DNA of 64,000 bases, from the NCBI GenBank assembly GCA_977006965.1, contig OZ345355.1, positions 3,224,001-3,288,000 on the forward strand, read 5' to 3'. The notes under the pieces are model-generated. The model saw only the letters and a program-made list of their open reading frames with translations, had not been told where the DNA came from and ran no database searches. A program made the position numbers and the translations under genes. Positions 1 to 10,095 of this stretch are shown here, piece by piece (within the stretch, counting starts at the first letter, position 1; each line of letters starts with the position of its first letter). Source of the DNA: Phymatolithon calcareum. Lineage: Eukaryota > Rhodophyta > Florideophyceae > Hapalidiales.

Positions 1-907
1 CAACGTATCTCATGCTTCAACGGTTCAATCGTATCAGAAGTGCGTTAATTGCAACAGCGGATGCAGAAGATGCTGACCTAGTAATCGATCGAAGGAGCGC
101 GTTCAAGAACAGAGTTGCTAAGTTTGCTGACCAGCTGGGCGAGATCAATACGGTGACCATGGAGCTGTAAAAGAGGGGTCTAACATTATCGGATGCACGT
201 ATGGCTTTGGATGAGTTACTTGATGGAATTGATTCTCTCCAATCCATTCCGCAATCAGCATTGTTTCAATGCCAGTTGGGTGATTACTATATCTCTCCGA
301 CTTCTCAAATCGTGCAAGATGCTTCATTTGAGTCAGGAGTGGTGAAAATCCAACGTGGGGAGACGAACAGCATGCCAGACGTTGAGAAAGAGAGGTGCAA
401 GGGGCTATTACAAAGACAAACGGAACAAGGTGCTGAGATTGATGTGCACGAACCGATAAGTATGACCGAAAGACTAAAGAAGCGGAAGAAGAACACCGGA
501 AGCGCGGGATCGAAGGAATACATTAACACCCAATTTATACTGGGGTCCGTTGCTGAGGTGGTGCGACTTTGGTCTATGGCGAAGTATATTCTACTAGACC
601 ATAGGAAGGGAACATCTCCTATTGTCTTTGAGACGATGCTTTTTCTGAAAGTCAACCGCTCCTACTGGGATAAGCAAACCGTGAAGCAGGCTATGTCTAT
701 GGTTGTCAACCAACGTGTCGAGAGGGCTATCGAAGAAGATGAAGATTTCATGCAGCTAGGTGAACTTGCTTGAATAAAGTATTGATGTCTATATTGTGGG
801 AAGCCTTCAAATTGCAACGCGAATTGCTGCAAACAAAACTGAGCAATTAAATTGATAACTTTCACCCGGGACTGCAATCGCAAGCAATAGAATTGGTGCA
901 ACCCCTG
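1..907 (+). mobile_element. hAT-superfamily DNA transposon, right part (left end outside window)
   Basis: The right terminus ends in ACCCCTG at 907. The last 25 bases (883-907) match the right terminal inverted repeat of the fully bounded hAT element at 35381-36704 (AGCAATrGAATTGG…ACCCCTG). The 130 bp before the terminus also align with that element (AAATTGCAAYsCGAATTGCTG block near 810-835). The expected 8-bp target duplication on this side would be GTGATGAG (908-915), but its partner lies outside the window. The element carries the C-terminal half of a transposase. Confidence 0.8.
3..773 (+). pseudogene. hAT transposase, C-terminal part, one in-frame stop
   Basis: One frame runs from base 3 to the TGA at 771-773, broken once by TAA at 168-170. 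The part before the stop (…RFNRIRSALI…) aligns with the transposase segment at 63388-63588 (…RFNRIREQLI…). The part after it has the hAT C-terminal landmarks: a leucine-rich DALDELL-like stretch, QLGDYYISP, then FESGVVKIQRGE. The C-terminal dimerisation region follows, with WSMAKYILLDHRKGTSP and a final acidic tail (EEDEDF). Family knowledge: in hAT elements this half holds the dimerisation domain and the end of the RNaseH-like catalytic fold. With the stop and the missing N terminus this copy is probably inactive. A downstream ATG at 201 could yield a 190-residue peptide. Confidence 0.75.
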
Positions 908-1986
908 GTGATGAGTGCTCATGGCCGGGACAGCTATTGGATAAGGATACAAAGACTGAAGGAGCTGGTCTGTAGTGGAACGCGCAAGGGAGAAATACCA
1001 CACTATGAGAAGAGATGAGCACGAACCGAAAGAGAGGTCATATAGGTAGTTTTAGAGGGGCACGAAGGAGCCTTAGCCGAGAAGGCAGAATATGTGACAC
1101 CTTCGTCTCGCAGGAGGAATGAATGATAGGAAGCAGGAATGATAGCCTGGAGAAAACTCCGATAGGTAATCCCTGTACCGCGTTTAATCGAGGATTCAAT
1201 GTTGCCGATTGTATGGCGTTGCAAGAAGAAGATATGATGATGGAGATGGGTGGGGAACGTTCACTTGAGGTGAAGTGGACCGGCCGAGCTCGCGGATGTT
1301 GCGAGCGCAGAGCCAAGCAATCGAGTCAAGAAGCGGAATACACCGCTTTTTTTACTTCCGGTCAGCTTCGTCGCCACTCGAGTTGCGCTCTACGCTATTT
1401 TACAGTACATGAGAGGAGACGTGCTTTACAAGGCCATGGACTGTACGTATTCCACACTACAGTATCGAGAGCTCTCGCGATGCCATTAGGACAGGAATAA
1501 TGAGCAGGCATCAGTCGCGAGAAAAGGAGATAGTCCCATTATTCCTGGTGGGTGCGACATCTACGTCAAGCTATAGCATTTTGTACAGATATGCGGCGTT
1601 TCTCAATGACTGTCGCTCCTCAACCCCCACCTATCAGAGCCAACATTTTTTGCAAAGTGCATAAAGATAGAGCGGTAAGTTCGCCCTGCTTCAAGAAATC
1701 GAGACCCTCAAAAGGAAGCATTTGGAAACGGTTCATGGTCAGTAAATGCAGGCCATCCGCTCATGAAATTGGCATAACAATCCAGTTATAGCACGCAGGT
1801 TACTCTTAGAAATGTTTATGCTCTCCTTCTATTCTAGAGTTTGTAAAGGAGCATTGACAGGTACAGTATATCTGAGAAGAGTGAAATAATGCCCCGAGAT
1901 CTCTTTTTTTCTTATCGGCTAGTCAGCGCCACGCTTTTTAATGAAGACTATCTCACTAAAATGACTGTGACCGCATGCATCAGTGT
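908..1986. other. Intergenic, nothing recognised
   Basis: There is no convincing gene here. The longest frame (1123-1500, 125 codons) has no recognisable motif and mixed composition, so it is treated as chance. Confidence 0.5.
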
Positions 1987-2880
1987 CTATTTATCATGAT
2001 GACATAACTTCCGCAAAGAACTATCGAGAACTTCAAGCGCTTCTTTCGCGCTAGGACGCAAGGCAGGCTCTCCGTTCAATAGACTTCCTAAAAGACCCAA
2101 ACTTCTGCTAGAGACGTGAGCGAGCTTATCTGCAGAAAAACAAAGTGTATCACCCTCCATATCCGTGGATGAGTATCTCGAAAATGTTTTGTCGCCAGAA
2201 AGCATCGCGTAGAGCAAAACACCACACGACCACATATCTGCCTTCGTCGGAACATATGGAGTATTAGCCACGACCTCTGGAGCAGCATAAAGAGGCGTTC
2301 CCACGTACTCCATCGAACTCGTGCCCCCACCTGGAATTGCTTCGAAGCACAATCCAAAGTCGATTAGCTTTAATTCATCTCCCACAAACATTATATTCTC
2401 CAGCTTGATGTCTCTATGTGCGATATTATTTGAGTGTGAGTACTCCACGGCTTCAAGCACTTGGTGCATAAGCACTAACGCCTCTCTTTCAGTAAGTCCA
2501 CCATACAGAGCATACACACAATCCTCAAGAGTACCACCGGGACAAAACTCGGTCACAATGTACACATTTTCATCGTCTTGAAGCGCATCACGGAATTCTA
2601 TGATTCCGGGATGCTTGAGCTCTGAAAGGGCCTTGAGCTCCCTGTACAAGAATTGCTCTTGTTTTGCAGTGACAAGTGAGTCCTTGGGAATAATTTTTAT
2701 GGCCACTTCTTCGTACGAGATACGATCAACAGCACGCACAACTGTGCCGAACGAACCAGATCCTAGAGTCTCTTTCACATCATATAGTTGACGAAATGCA
2801 TTAATATTATCTTTTTCTGCATTAGCTGATTGTGAAAGAAAGTCGTCAAAGTACGTAATATTTGTGACACAAACTGCCAT
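1987..2880 (-). CDS. Ser/Thr protein kinase (paralogue A)
   Basis: A single-exon 297-residue protein that is almost only a kinase domain. Numbering from the ATG at 2880: glycine loop GSGSFG at about 40-45, VAIK lysine at about 62, alpha-C glutamate in YRELKAL at about 81, catalytic loop HRDIKLEN at about 155-162, DFG at about 174-176, activation segment ending YAAPE at about 198-202, and DMWSCGVLLYAMLSG for the F helix. The lysine in HRDIKLEN marks a Ser/Thr kinase, and overall it resembles the CAMK group. A longer frame begins at 2904 but only with TTG, so the ATG was chosen. It has no regulatory extension beyond about 30 N-terminal residues. A close paralogue lies inverted at 16755-17669. 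The substrate is unknown. Confidence 0.92.
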   Translation of the reverse strand: MAVCVTNITYFDDFLSQSANAEKDNINAFRQLYDVKETLGSGSFGTVVRAVDRISYEEVAIKIIPKDSLVTAKQEQFLYRELKALSELKHPGIIEFRDALQDDENVYIVTEFCPGGTLEDCVYALYGGLTEREALVLMHQVLEAVEYSHSNNIAHRDIKLENIMFVGDELKLIDFGLCFEAIPGGGTSSMEYVGTPLYAAPEVVANTPYVPTKADMWSCGVLLYAMLSGDKTFSRYSSTDMEGDTLCFSADKLAHVSSRSLGLLGSLLNGEPALRPSAKEALEVLDSSLRKLCHHDK

Positions 2881-2998
2881 TGCTATCAGCAGTTTTTCTA
2901 GCAATTTAGAATGATGGAGGTTGGGGAATGTGTATGCTGCGTTAGAGTGTTGCGGTCTTCGCCTGTCTTGTCTTTTCTGGTCAAGACATGTACGCCAT

Positions 2999-3007
2999 CC
3001 TTTTATA
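2999..3007 (-). promoter_or_regulatory. TATA box of kinase A
   Basis: TATAAAAGG on the minus strand, about 120 bp before the kinase A ATG. The same motif at nearly the same distance precedes the paralogue (16624-16632), inside a block of upstream homology. Confidence 0.65.
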
Positions 3008-3559
3008 CAGAAAGTCGATCGTCAAGGGTTGGATTATAAGTATAGTTGAATGACATTGTTTTTTGTCTGTGAGAAAACCAAGCATGGAAAGCGGAATAAC
3101 AACACTTTTTGCTAGCGTCAGAAATATGTACTGCTTCTACCATTGCATAATTCTTGCATTCCCGGCCGATTGTCATTGCCGTACGAATTTGTTAGTCTAT
3201 GCATTGTTTTACACGGCTTTTTTACTTCGCCGCAAATTGTGTCCGCCCAAAAAATTTAAGTTGTGAAAAGACTTGGGTTTTTGACATGAAGTGAGATCAT
3301 TGAAGGTCATGTTCCTTCTTATAGCCGCCCAAACTACCAGACACGCACAATCGTGGAAAATGGAGAAAAATTGAAACTTGAAATATATATCTTTTTCCGA
3401 GGACTTCAAGAGTGGATCATTTTCCATTCAACTTCCACGTTCGTGGGGTGGCGTATATGCGGGCAGTCCTGCCACTGACAGTGACAGGCTGTCACTACAG
3501 CCTCATGTTGTTGTCCCCTGGATTGTTGAGGATACGCATCCTTGATATACATTACTGTA

Positions 3560-3776
3560 TGCCACAGGACAGGGGAGTAACTTTCCCCCTCGAGGTCCCG
3601 AAGGAGACCAGAGGTGGGTTTTTGTAGTCCACTGAGTCGTGTCACACCAACAAGAAAAGAAAACCCCTTCAGGACAGAATACAGCCAAAACCCCTTGGCC
3701 TTAGGAAAGTTGCCCCGAGCGTCAGCAGATGCGTTGGTAACTTTTAAATAAAAATCTACCTTTCTTCTTCTTCTTC
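3560..3776 (+). mobile_element. LINE 3'-end fragment with (TTC)n tail
   Basis: This matches the 3' end of the LINE at 54390-55807: CCTCGAGGTCCCGAAGGAG, then a block ending GGTAACTTTTAAATAAAAAT. It is followed by a TTC-rich tail. Flanking 14-bp duplications TATACATTACTGTA (3546-3559 and 3777-3790) define the insertion, which is a very short 5'-truncated retrocopy. Confidence 0.88.
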
Positions 3777-4619
3777 TATACATTACTGTACATCATACAG
3801 TACTGTAGATCCACACCAGTGTTGGCGGGTATTGAAATTAAGCACACCTGCGGGTATGGGTATTTAACCAGTCATGACAGACCGCACGTTTCTGCCCACG
3901 GGTATGACATAGATGTTGAAATGTCTCCGCGGGTGCGATTGATACCCGCGTAATTTCATCGTGCCTGAGTCTCGGGTATGACAGGGCCTCTTGTGCTCCC
4001 AAAGACGGGTTTCGAAATGTCAGCATACCCGTGTGGTATATCGTCACGTGTATTGCTGACAGTACGAAACCCGTGCAGTACATCCTCACGGGTATTGCTG
4101 ACAGTGGCAACTCGCCTCTGATTATGATGCGTCCACGGGTGTTTCTTGCGTATCGTCTTCTCTCATGGATCAGACATTGATGTTCCTCTCTTGAAGTCAA
4201 GTTTTGCCACTCCTACTGTAAAATTATGTACGGCGAATTGGTTTCAAAGATCGTATGTCTGCACAAAACAATGTGCATTCATTTTGCCCATCGGAAAGTG
4301 CTAGAAATATCATTGTATGTGTTTAGAACAAGGCACGGGTGTTGACGCGGGTATCACATAAAAACTGCCACGGGTACTTCAACAGGTATCTGCTTCTAGA
4401 ATTTTTCTTGCTTCTACGACTGCGGGTATCGCATACCAAAAAATTCTGACGGGCGGGTATTTACGTGTTTTTTTGGTCCAGAGGACCCACGGGTATGCGA
4501 TACCGGTAGAAAAAAATTTGAGGAAATTCGCTGCATGGACCGAAAAAGGTGGCAAAATTCGCTAAATCGGCACCCCTTGCAATAACTACTACTCGTTATG
4601 ATACACAGAGCACTCCATA

Positions 4620-5415
4620 GAAATAAACTTATCAAAAAAATAATATTTATTTCATGCACAACTCTATGCTTCAGCTCCTCGTCGCAAGTAGCATCTCCGT
4701 CATCGCAGGCGGTGAGCTCAATTATCATGGACTGAGCCGCTTTGTCGATGTGTTTTCGCTTCGCCTCAACAATATTGCGGATGTTCTGCTTGGCGCATGT
4801 CTGCGAGAAGTGACCGTTGTTTCTGCACGAGGAGCCGTGACGGGACCTCATTTCGGACGGGAAGTACGGCCTCTTGCGCTTGCGGCCCAGCTTAGCGACA
4901 AGGTCACACGGAACCAAATCATCCTGTACTAGCTGGTAACCAGTGACTGCAACTCGAATGATGATACCCTCGTGTTGCTCGGCCCACGTTATCAATAGCC
5001 ATGGGTCCCACACCAGATCTTGTTTCACGGGTCGAACGCGACTCGATGCTGCGCCAAGCGTCTAGAACAGTACAAAAGTGCAGCTACAACGTGGATACAT
5101 GGCCGCTGGTGCTCTTCAAAGTAGCGGCAAGAGCATGTAGCGCGGTAGTCGCTGTTAACTACCACAGGGAATGGTGTCACTTGGCTGCTAACAACAAACT
5201 TCAGCATGTCACTTTCGATGACCTCTGGCTCCACAAGCGGCTTCTCCGCTCAGAGGAATTTTCCTGGTGCTTCTTGTAGCAGCAAGGCGTGAGGAACTTG
5301 CCCATCGATGTGCCTTGCCAATAGACGTGTTGTGGGCGATTACGAGGTTGACAACGTCGTCAAAGTTTGCTCCAGGGCAGTCACCCACCCTTAGCACGAG
5401 CTCCATCTTCTCCAT
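4620..5415 (-). pseudogene. MULE transposase C-terminal remnant (SWIM finger)
   Basis: Three overlapping minus-strand frames carry pieces of one protein. 5025-5234 has a SWIM zinc finger, CSCRYFEEHQRPCIHVVAAL (CxC…CxH). The frame ending at 4414 continues with DLVWDPWLL and a decayed zinc knuckle (SSCRNNGHFSQTC). 5209-5415 may hold part of the upstream catalytic region but has no clear DDE residue. Family knowledge: MuDR/FAR1-type transposases have a DDE core, then SWIM, then a CCHC knuckle. Frame changes and loss of the N-terminal core indicate a pseudogene. Confidence 0.65.
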
Positions 5416-5539
5416 GAGTTCAGACGGTTCGGGCGAGAGCGTTGTGAGTTAGCTTAGCAGTCGAATGCGACGAGGTGCAGAGTACTTTGCGTAGCGGATT
5501 AGTAGTGTAATAATAAGGAAGCTGATTGAAGATATGGGT

Positions 5540-5765
5540 AGTCATTGACTAGTCAAGGAGCATGGGCAATTGGTACACTCAGTAGAACCCTGAAGAAGCC
5601 CACATGGACCCCTACTGAAGAGAATGAAGTGGCACGAGCAATTGACGTGATATTATGCAATTCTGAATAAGATAACTGACAACTCTCGATGCTAGTATAA
5701 TGCGATTAGAAACGTGCCGACTTTCCTCAAGTTGGGACACATGGTACCTTCTCAATAAGTTCTCT
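5540..5765 (+). repeat. LINE 3'-end fragment (family with CTCAATAA end)
   Basis: It aligns with 12594-12693, 39995-40175 and 43718-43960: a short coding tail (…PTxTPTEExxVARAID…), then CCGACTTTCCTCAAGTTGGG and GGTACCTTCTCAATAA. It lies inside the Mutator-like element. No clear duplication was found here. Confidence 0.6.
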
Positions 5766-5982
5766 TAATTACGTGTAATGATAAGCAGCTGTCTAGCTGA
5801 AATCATAACGAGTAGTAGTTTTTGCAAGGGTGCCGATTTAGCGAATTTTGCCACCTTTTTCGGTCCATGCAGCGAATTTCCTCAAAAAAATTTCTATCCT
5901 CCGCGGGTTCATGTCACACCCGCGGCAAATACCCGCGGGTATACCCGTGGTCGGGGTTTACCCGTCCAACACTGGTCCACAC

Positions 5983-8900
5983 ATGTTCCTGATCAGGGGC
6001 GCACATCTTTAGCTTAGTGGTCCTATCATATTGTCTACATGGAAGGAACCAGGACGACACTGAATTGTCATTGATGTGAGGTAGGTGATGTGCGAACAGC
6101 CCGTGCAGTTATTGACTACGGTACCCAGACGAGGGGAGCCCTTTGACGTCATCACTGCTCGTTTTCTGCTTGCTGCAAGAAACACGACAGGTCGTGGCGA
6201 CGCACGGTAAACGCACAAACCCCAATCCCCGCTGGTGTCCATTTTACTTTTGCCCCTGCAGATCTCAGGGGCTGATACACAAGTTAAACTATGACCTGGG
6301 GATAGATAGGAACTTCATAACCTGCTGATACCGAAGACAAAGGCTCTTTAAATCATTTGATGTATCAGTATACGGAAGCGCATGAACAAGGGGATACCGA
6401 GTCTTGGTATGGCAACGCTGCATTACGACGGGTGAGATTTGCAGAATTTAGTAAGATCTGCTTGGCGGGAATGGATACTAAGTGCTAACCAAGACGATGA
6501 CATCCTGCACACGTCCACGACCGCCCTAACTTTGTTCCAATCACTCAGCTGCATTCCATGGTTACAAAAAGCACCAATTAAAGTCGTCAGAAGCATGATT
6601 GCTATTCAACGATCCGCAGACAAAGGTTTCACACCAATAAGTTGAGAAAATGGACACAACGCTGGTGCACTTCATATCTCATTCTGCAATTGAGAAAACT
6701 CGTCCGGCAGTCCATTATCATCATGTGGCGATCATCTCACTTCCTTTCATTCCCGAAAAGCGTCGGTGATGACTCGCCTTGTCCACCGAGATGATCCATT
6801 TTGGTTACAGTCGACCGTAAGATCGAAGGCAAACGGATGCGGTACCGCAACCACCCTACCAATCCCTTCATGTCTCGACTTATACTGCGTAGCGTGGTAC
6901 AACGCGTCACGCACTAATTCTAAAACGCAAAAACGTCATGGACGATTGAGCCTTACATAAAGAGATGCTACACATGCTAGAAAAAATATTTCCGCTTCTT
7001 CGCGGCAATACAGCGCGACGCACACCGCTAAACTCTTTCATCGTCACAGCAGTTCGCCGAGCACGCAGCAAAACGAAAATTGCTGGTAAGCAAATGGACG
7101 GAATTTGTATTCGTTCGCTAAATATCCAAAGGGCTCAAGAACGCTGGACGAATGAAAGAAGCTGTCGACGAGCAGAAGCGCACTGAAATCACCTCGTTTC
7201 AATGCGCTTATTGCAGGATGCACAGTAAAGCCTCCACTCCCGAACGGCGCAACCACCTTACCTCACGCTCGCAGTTATCTTTCTTGAAGGAAAAGCAGCC
7301 GCGTCCGCTGCGATGTTTCGCAGTCCCTGAACAAGGCCTGAAAAACTCAGGAAGAAGCGCAAGTCCGGAAAAACAACATGAAGCGACACTTCACGGTCCC
7401 TACACGCTGGAATGACACCGGGGGAAACATAACGTGAGTGGTGGAATTTGTCCCACTCAACGTAGAGATGATACCGGTAATAAGAATTTCGAGGATGGCA
7501 GACTACTAATTTTGCAGCCAGAACATCGTTACCGAACCTTGGCCGTCTAGAAATTGTTCGGAATTAAGGTTCCCGATTACTCCACATAGACTGGACTTGC
7601 AGAAATGGCTCCCGGACACAATGACCGGAATTTTCACAGTTGCAGAATTCGGCAGCGCAATATTCAGCCATATAGAGTAAATCAGATTTTTCAGACAGGA
7701 GTTGGTTCTGTCGGCCATTCATCCGCACAAAGGGAAGGTCGGTCCATTGCGCATCAACCGCCACGCAGCGACATTCAGCAAATGTCAAAAACGTTTTGAC
7801 ATTGCCAACTGCTTCATTTGTACGGTTAGTCGTGAACCCAGGTTCGAGATACTGAGGCCTTCACGGAGGCTCGCCAAAATGAACGTCGGGGAAGCGAAGC
7901 ACGCAGAAATTTCTATAATGGTCGGGATCTGTATTTGCATGCAAACCGTGGACACTTGTAATAGCAATCGTATTCCAATTTCAAACGGTATTGTAGTGGT
8001 GCCACCTTATTCACGACGTTCGACTTATGCAATAAGCCACACAGGAGACCGTTGAATTGTGACAAAATCTTTGCAACTCGCACAAAAGACATCGGCCGTG
8101 CGAGGCAAAACAGAAATGTCGGTGACTGTCTCCGCAGATAGGAGAAAAGTCTTTTCATGCGCCGTAAAAATACTCAAAGTGATACGCCAGCAGCACAAAA
8201 CGACTGCATCTGTACTGACGCCCACAATGCGCCATTACATGAGATCGAATGACATCGGGAGTAAGGCAAAGCATCTGTAACGCGAGGAGAATGACGAACT
8301 TCGTAAGTCGGTGATGCTTCTTTCCACTTAGCCATATGACGGTCGCGGCGAGGATAAGTCAACGACTCCATCAAGCAGCATAATTGTGCGCTGTCACACA
8401 TCCTTGTGTTCGCCGGAAATTACTGCGTTTCCTGAAATATCGACTCAATCCCCCGCGCCTTCGAGCTGTATGCAATCAGATGGAGTGCGATACAAAGATA
8501 GCAGAGTATACAGAATATATAGTCATTCTCCATCGCTGATACTGCAATTGAACACTTGTAGAGCACAACGCAAAAAAGAATCATGCTGTCGACCTCGAGC
8601 ACGGGATGAGCACCATTGCAATCCACAAACCATTCCGAATGGGAACGAACAGGATATATGCCTCGAGAAGTCCCCTGTAAAGTTCAACTTGTTTCATGCT
8701 GCCAAGACCAGTGCTTTCATCTTGGCAAAATTCCTTCGGGCATGTCGCGCAGAGACAGGCAATAATCAGGTAGCAAAGCCATGCCCGTGCCTGGCTCTTC
8801 TCGCGCGAAAGAAATCCAGGATCGATGGCGTTAGGATGAGCGGAATCTTATTCACTGCTACCCGAGCGCCGGTAAACTTTGACAGTTACGAATGGATTAA

Positions 8901-8985
8901 GCGCGCTCAGAGCCAGGTGGGCTTTGCCAAGACCATCATCGGAGTAATGGTTGGTCATATGTAGACACTGAGAATTACCAATCAA
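5983..8985. other. 3 kb intergenic region without recognised genes
   Basis: Many short frames overlap on both strands, but none shows a domain or clear coding bias. The longest is at 8386-8964 (192 codons, first ATG at 8470, 164 codons). It contains no recognisable motif and may be chance. Confidence 0.45.
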
Positions 8986-9203
8986 ATGGACCTTCTATCA
9001 CCGAGCTGTAAGGAGCCCTACTTCCAGCATTCGTCCAGGTCATATCATACACTATGCTACAGTATGACACGATCTTTGCATTCCACGATGCCTCCAAGCT
9101 CTTTAATCCCATCGCCATTGACATAAACTCTCAAAGCAGACCCCGCGTGCCCCTCGCGAACATTGTCGTTAACCTCACGCCTGCAACTCGCAGAACATCC
9201 ACG

Positions 9204-9869
9204 ATGGAGAGCGTCGGCATGGATCCGTCCGGGACAGAATGGATGTCCGCGGAGCACTCAATGGGCACGACAATCATGGCGGTGACGTACGCCAACGGAG
9301 TGGTAATGGGCGCCGATTCGCGTACAACGACCGGTTCCTACATTGCCAACCGCGTGTCCGACAAAATCACGCCTATTTGCGACGGCGTCTTCTGCTGTCG
9401 TTCCGGCAGTGCCGCCGACACGCAGATCGTCTCCGACTACGTGCGATACTACACGTCAATGCACGACATAGAACTGGGCACCAAGCCGCGCGTGGCAACC
9501 GTGGCCCGTCTGTTCCGCGAGCTCTGCTATCAGAACAAGGGGCAGCTCATTGCCGGCATAATCGTTGCGGGCACGGACGACGCGCTGGGCGGTCAGGTGT
9601 ACACCATTCCGCTTGGCGGTGCGTTGGTACGTCAGCCGTTCGCTATCGGCGGGTCTGGGTCGACTTATATTTATGGTATGTGCGATTCGAATTACAAGGA
9701 GGGAATGACAAAGGAGGAGTGCGAGGAATTTGTCACAAAGGCGTTGTCGCTCGCCATGGCGCGTGACGGCAGCTCGGGTGGTGTTGTCAGGCTTGTTACT
9801 ATTGATAAGGCTGGCACGACGAGGAAGTTTGTCCCTGGAAATAAACTGCCCAAATTTTGGGAAGGTTAA
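9204..9869 (+). CDS. PSMB6: 20S proteasome subunit beta type-6 (beta1)
   Basis: Catalytic subunit of the 20S core particle, caspase-like activity, working in nucleus and cytoplasm. The prosequence ends at SMG^TTIMAV; cleavage exposes the nucleophilic Thr1 (residue 22 from this ATG). Counting from Thr1, Asp17 (GADSR) and Lys33 (SDK) of the proteasome active site are present. The beta1 signatures [10 protein letters not shown] and [12 protein letters not shown] are clear, as are GSGSTYIYG and [12 protein letters not shown] near the C terminus. The frame opens 50 codons earlier at an ATG at 9054. I prefer 9204 because a short prosequence is usual for beta1 and the composition turns coding-like near there. 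Length (221 residues) is normal and no introns are seen. Confidence 0.95.
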   Translation: MESVGMDPSGTEWMSAEHSMGTTIMAVTYANGVVMGADSRTTTGSYIANRVSDKITPICDGVFCCRSGSAADTQIVSDYVRYYTSMHDIELGTKPRVATVARLFRELCYQNKGQLIAGIIVAGTDDALGGQVYTIPLGGALVRQPFAIGGSGSTYIYGMCDSNYKEGMTKEECEEFVTKALSLAMARDGSSGGVVRLVTIDKAGTTRKFVPGNKLPKFWEG

Positions 9870-10095
9870 ACAGTGCTCGTGTGCAAAACGGCTTTCTCAA
9901 ATTTGTTTGTTACTCTCGTTCACTCTAGTTCACTTCCTTCGTTTTTAATAGATCTATAATGCGTCGTAACTGTGGTAGCGTTGCTAAACTAAAAAGCAGT
10001 TAGCATCAATTCGAAATACGCACTGCCCGCTCAAGAACACATCTTTTCGTGGCAAGAGCTCTTCAATTACGTCCTAAACGAAGTTAATATCCGCT

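Larger units (their letters stand above)
1987..3360 (-). repeat. Inverted segmental duplication, copy A
   Basis: The kinase gene plus about 480 bp of upstream sequence aligns, in opposite orientation, with 16265-17669. Shared upstream blocks include AACCCA(A/G)GTCTTTTCACAACTT, AAAAGCCGTGTAAA, a GTACATATTT…GCAAAAAGT block, and the TATA region. The match fades beyond about 3360. Confidence 0.85.
3817..5974 (-). mobile_element. Mutator-like DNA transposon (SWIM-domain transposase), degenerate
   Basis: The ends are inverted: CAGTGTTGG(a)CGGGTA at 3817 and its complement ending at 5974. They are flanked by 8-bp duplications ATCCACAC (3809-3816) and GTCCACAC (5975-5982), one mismatch. A second inner pair of about 95-bp inverted repeats lies at about 4510-4605 and 5805-5900 (GAGGAAATTCGCTGCATGG…ACTACTACTCGTTATGAT). 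The outer arms are packed with copies of CGGGTAT/ACCCGTG. The interior encodes SWIM and zinc-knuckle remnants on the minus strand. SWIM plus about 8-bp TSD fits MULEs; the CAG…CTG ends alone would also fit hAT. Confidence 0.75.

Noticed and set aside
1123-1500. 125-codon frame
   Set aside because: No motif, no repeat match, no promoter sign.
8386-8964. 192-codon plus-strand frame before the proteasome gene
   Set aside because: Starts with GTG (first ATG at 8470), no motif, uneven composition; not listed as a gene, although it cannot be excluded.
9239-9766. 175-codon frame overlapping the proteasome gene
   Set aside because: Shadow frame, rich in Arg/His/Cys, typical of a +1 read of a GC-rich gene.
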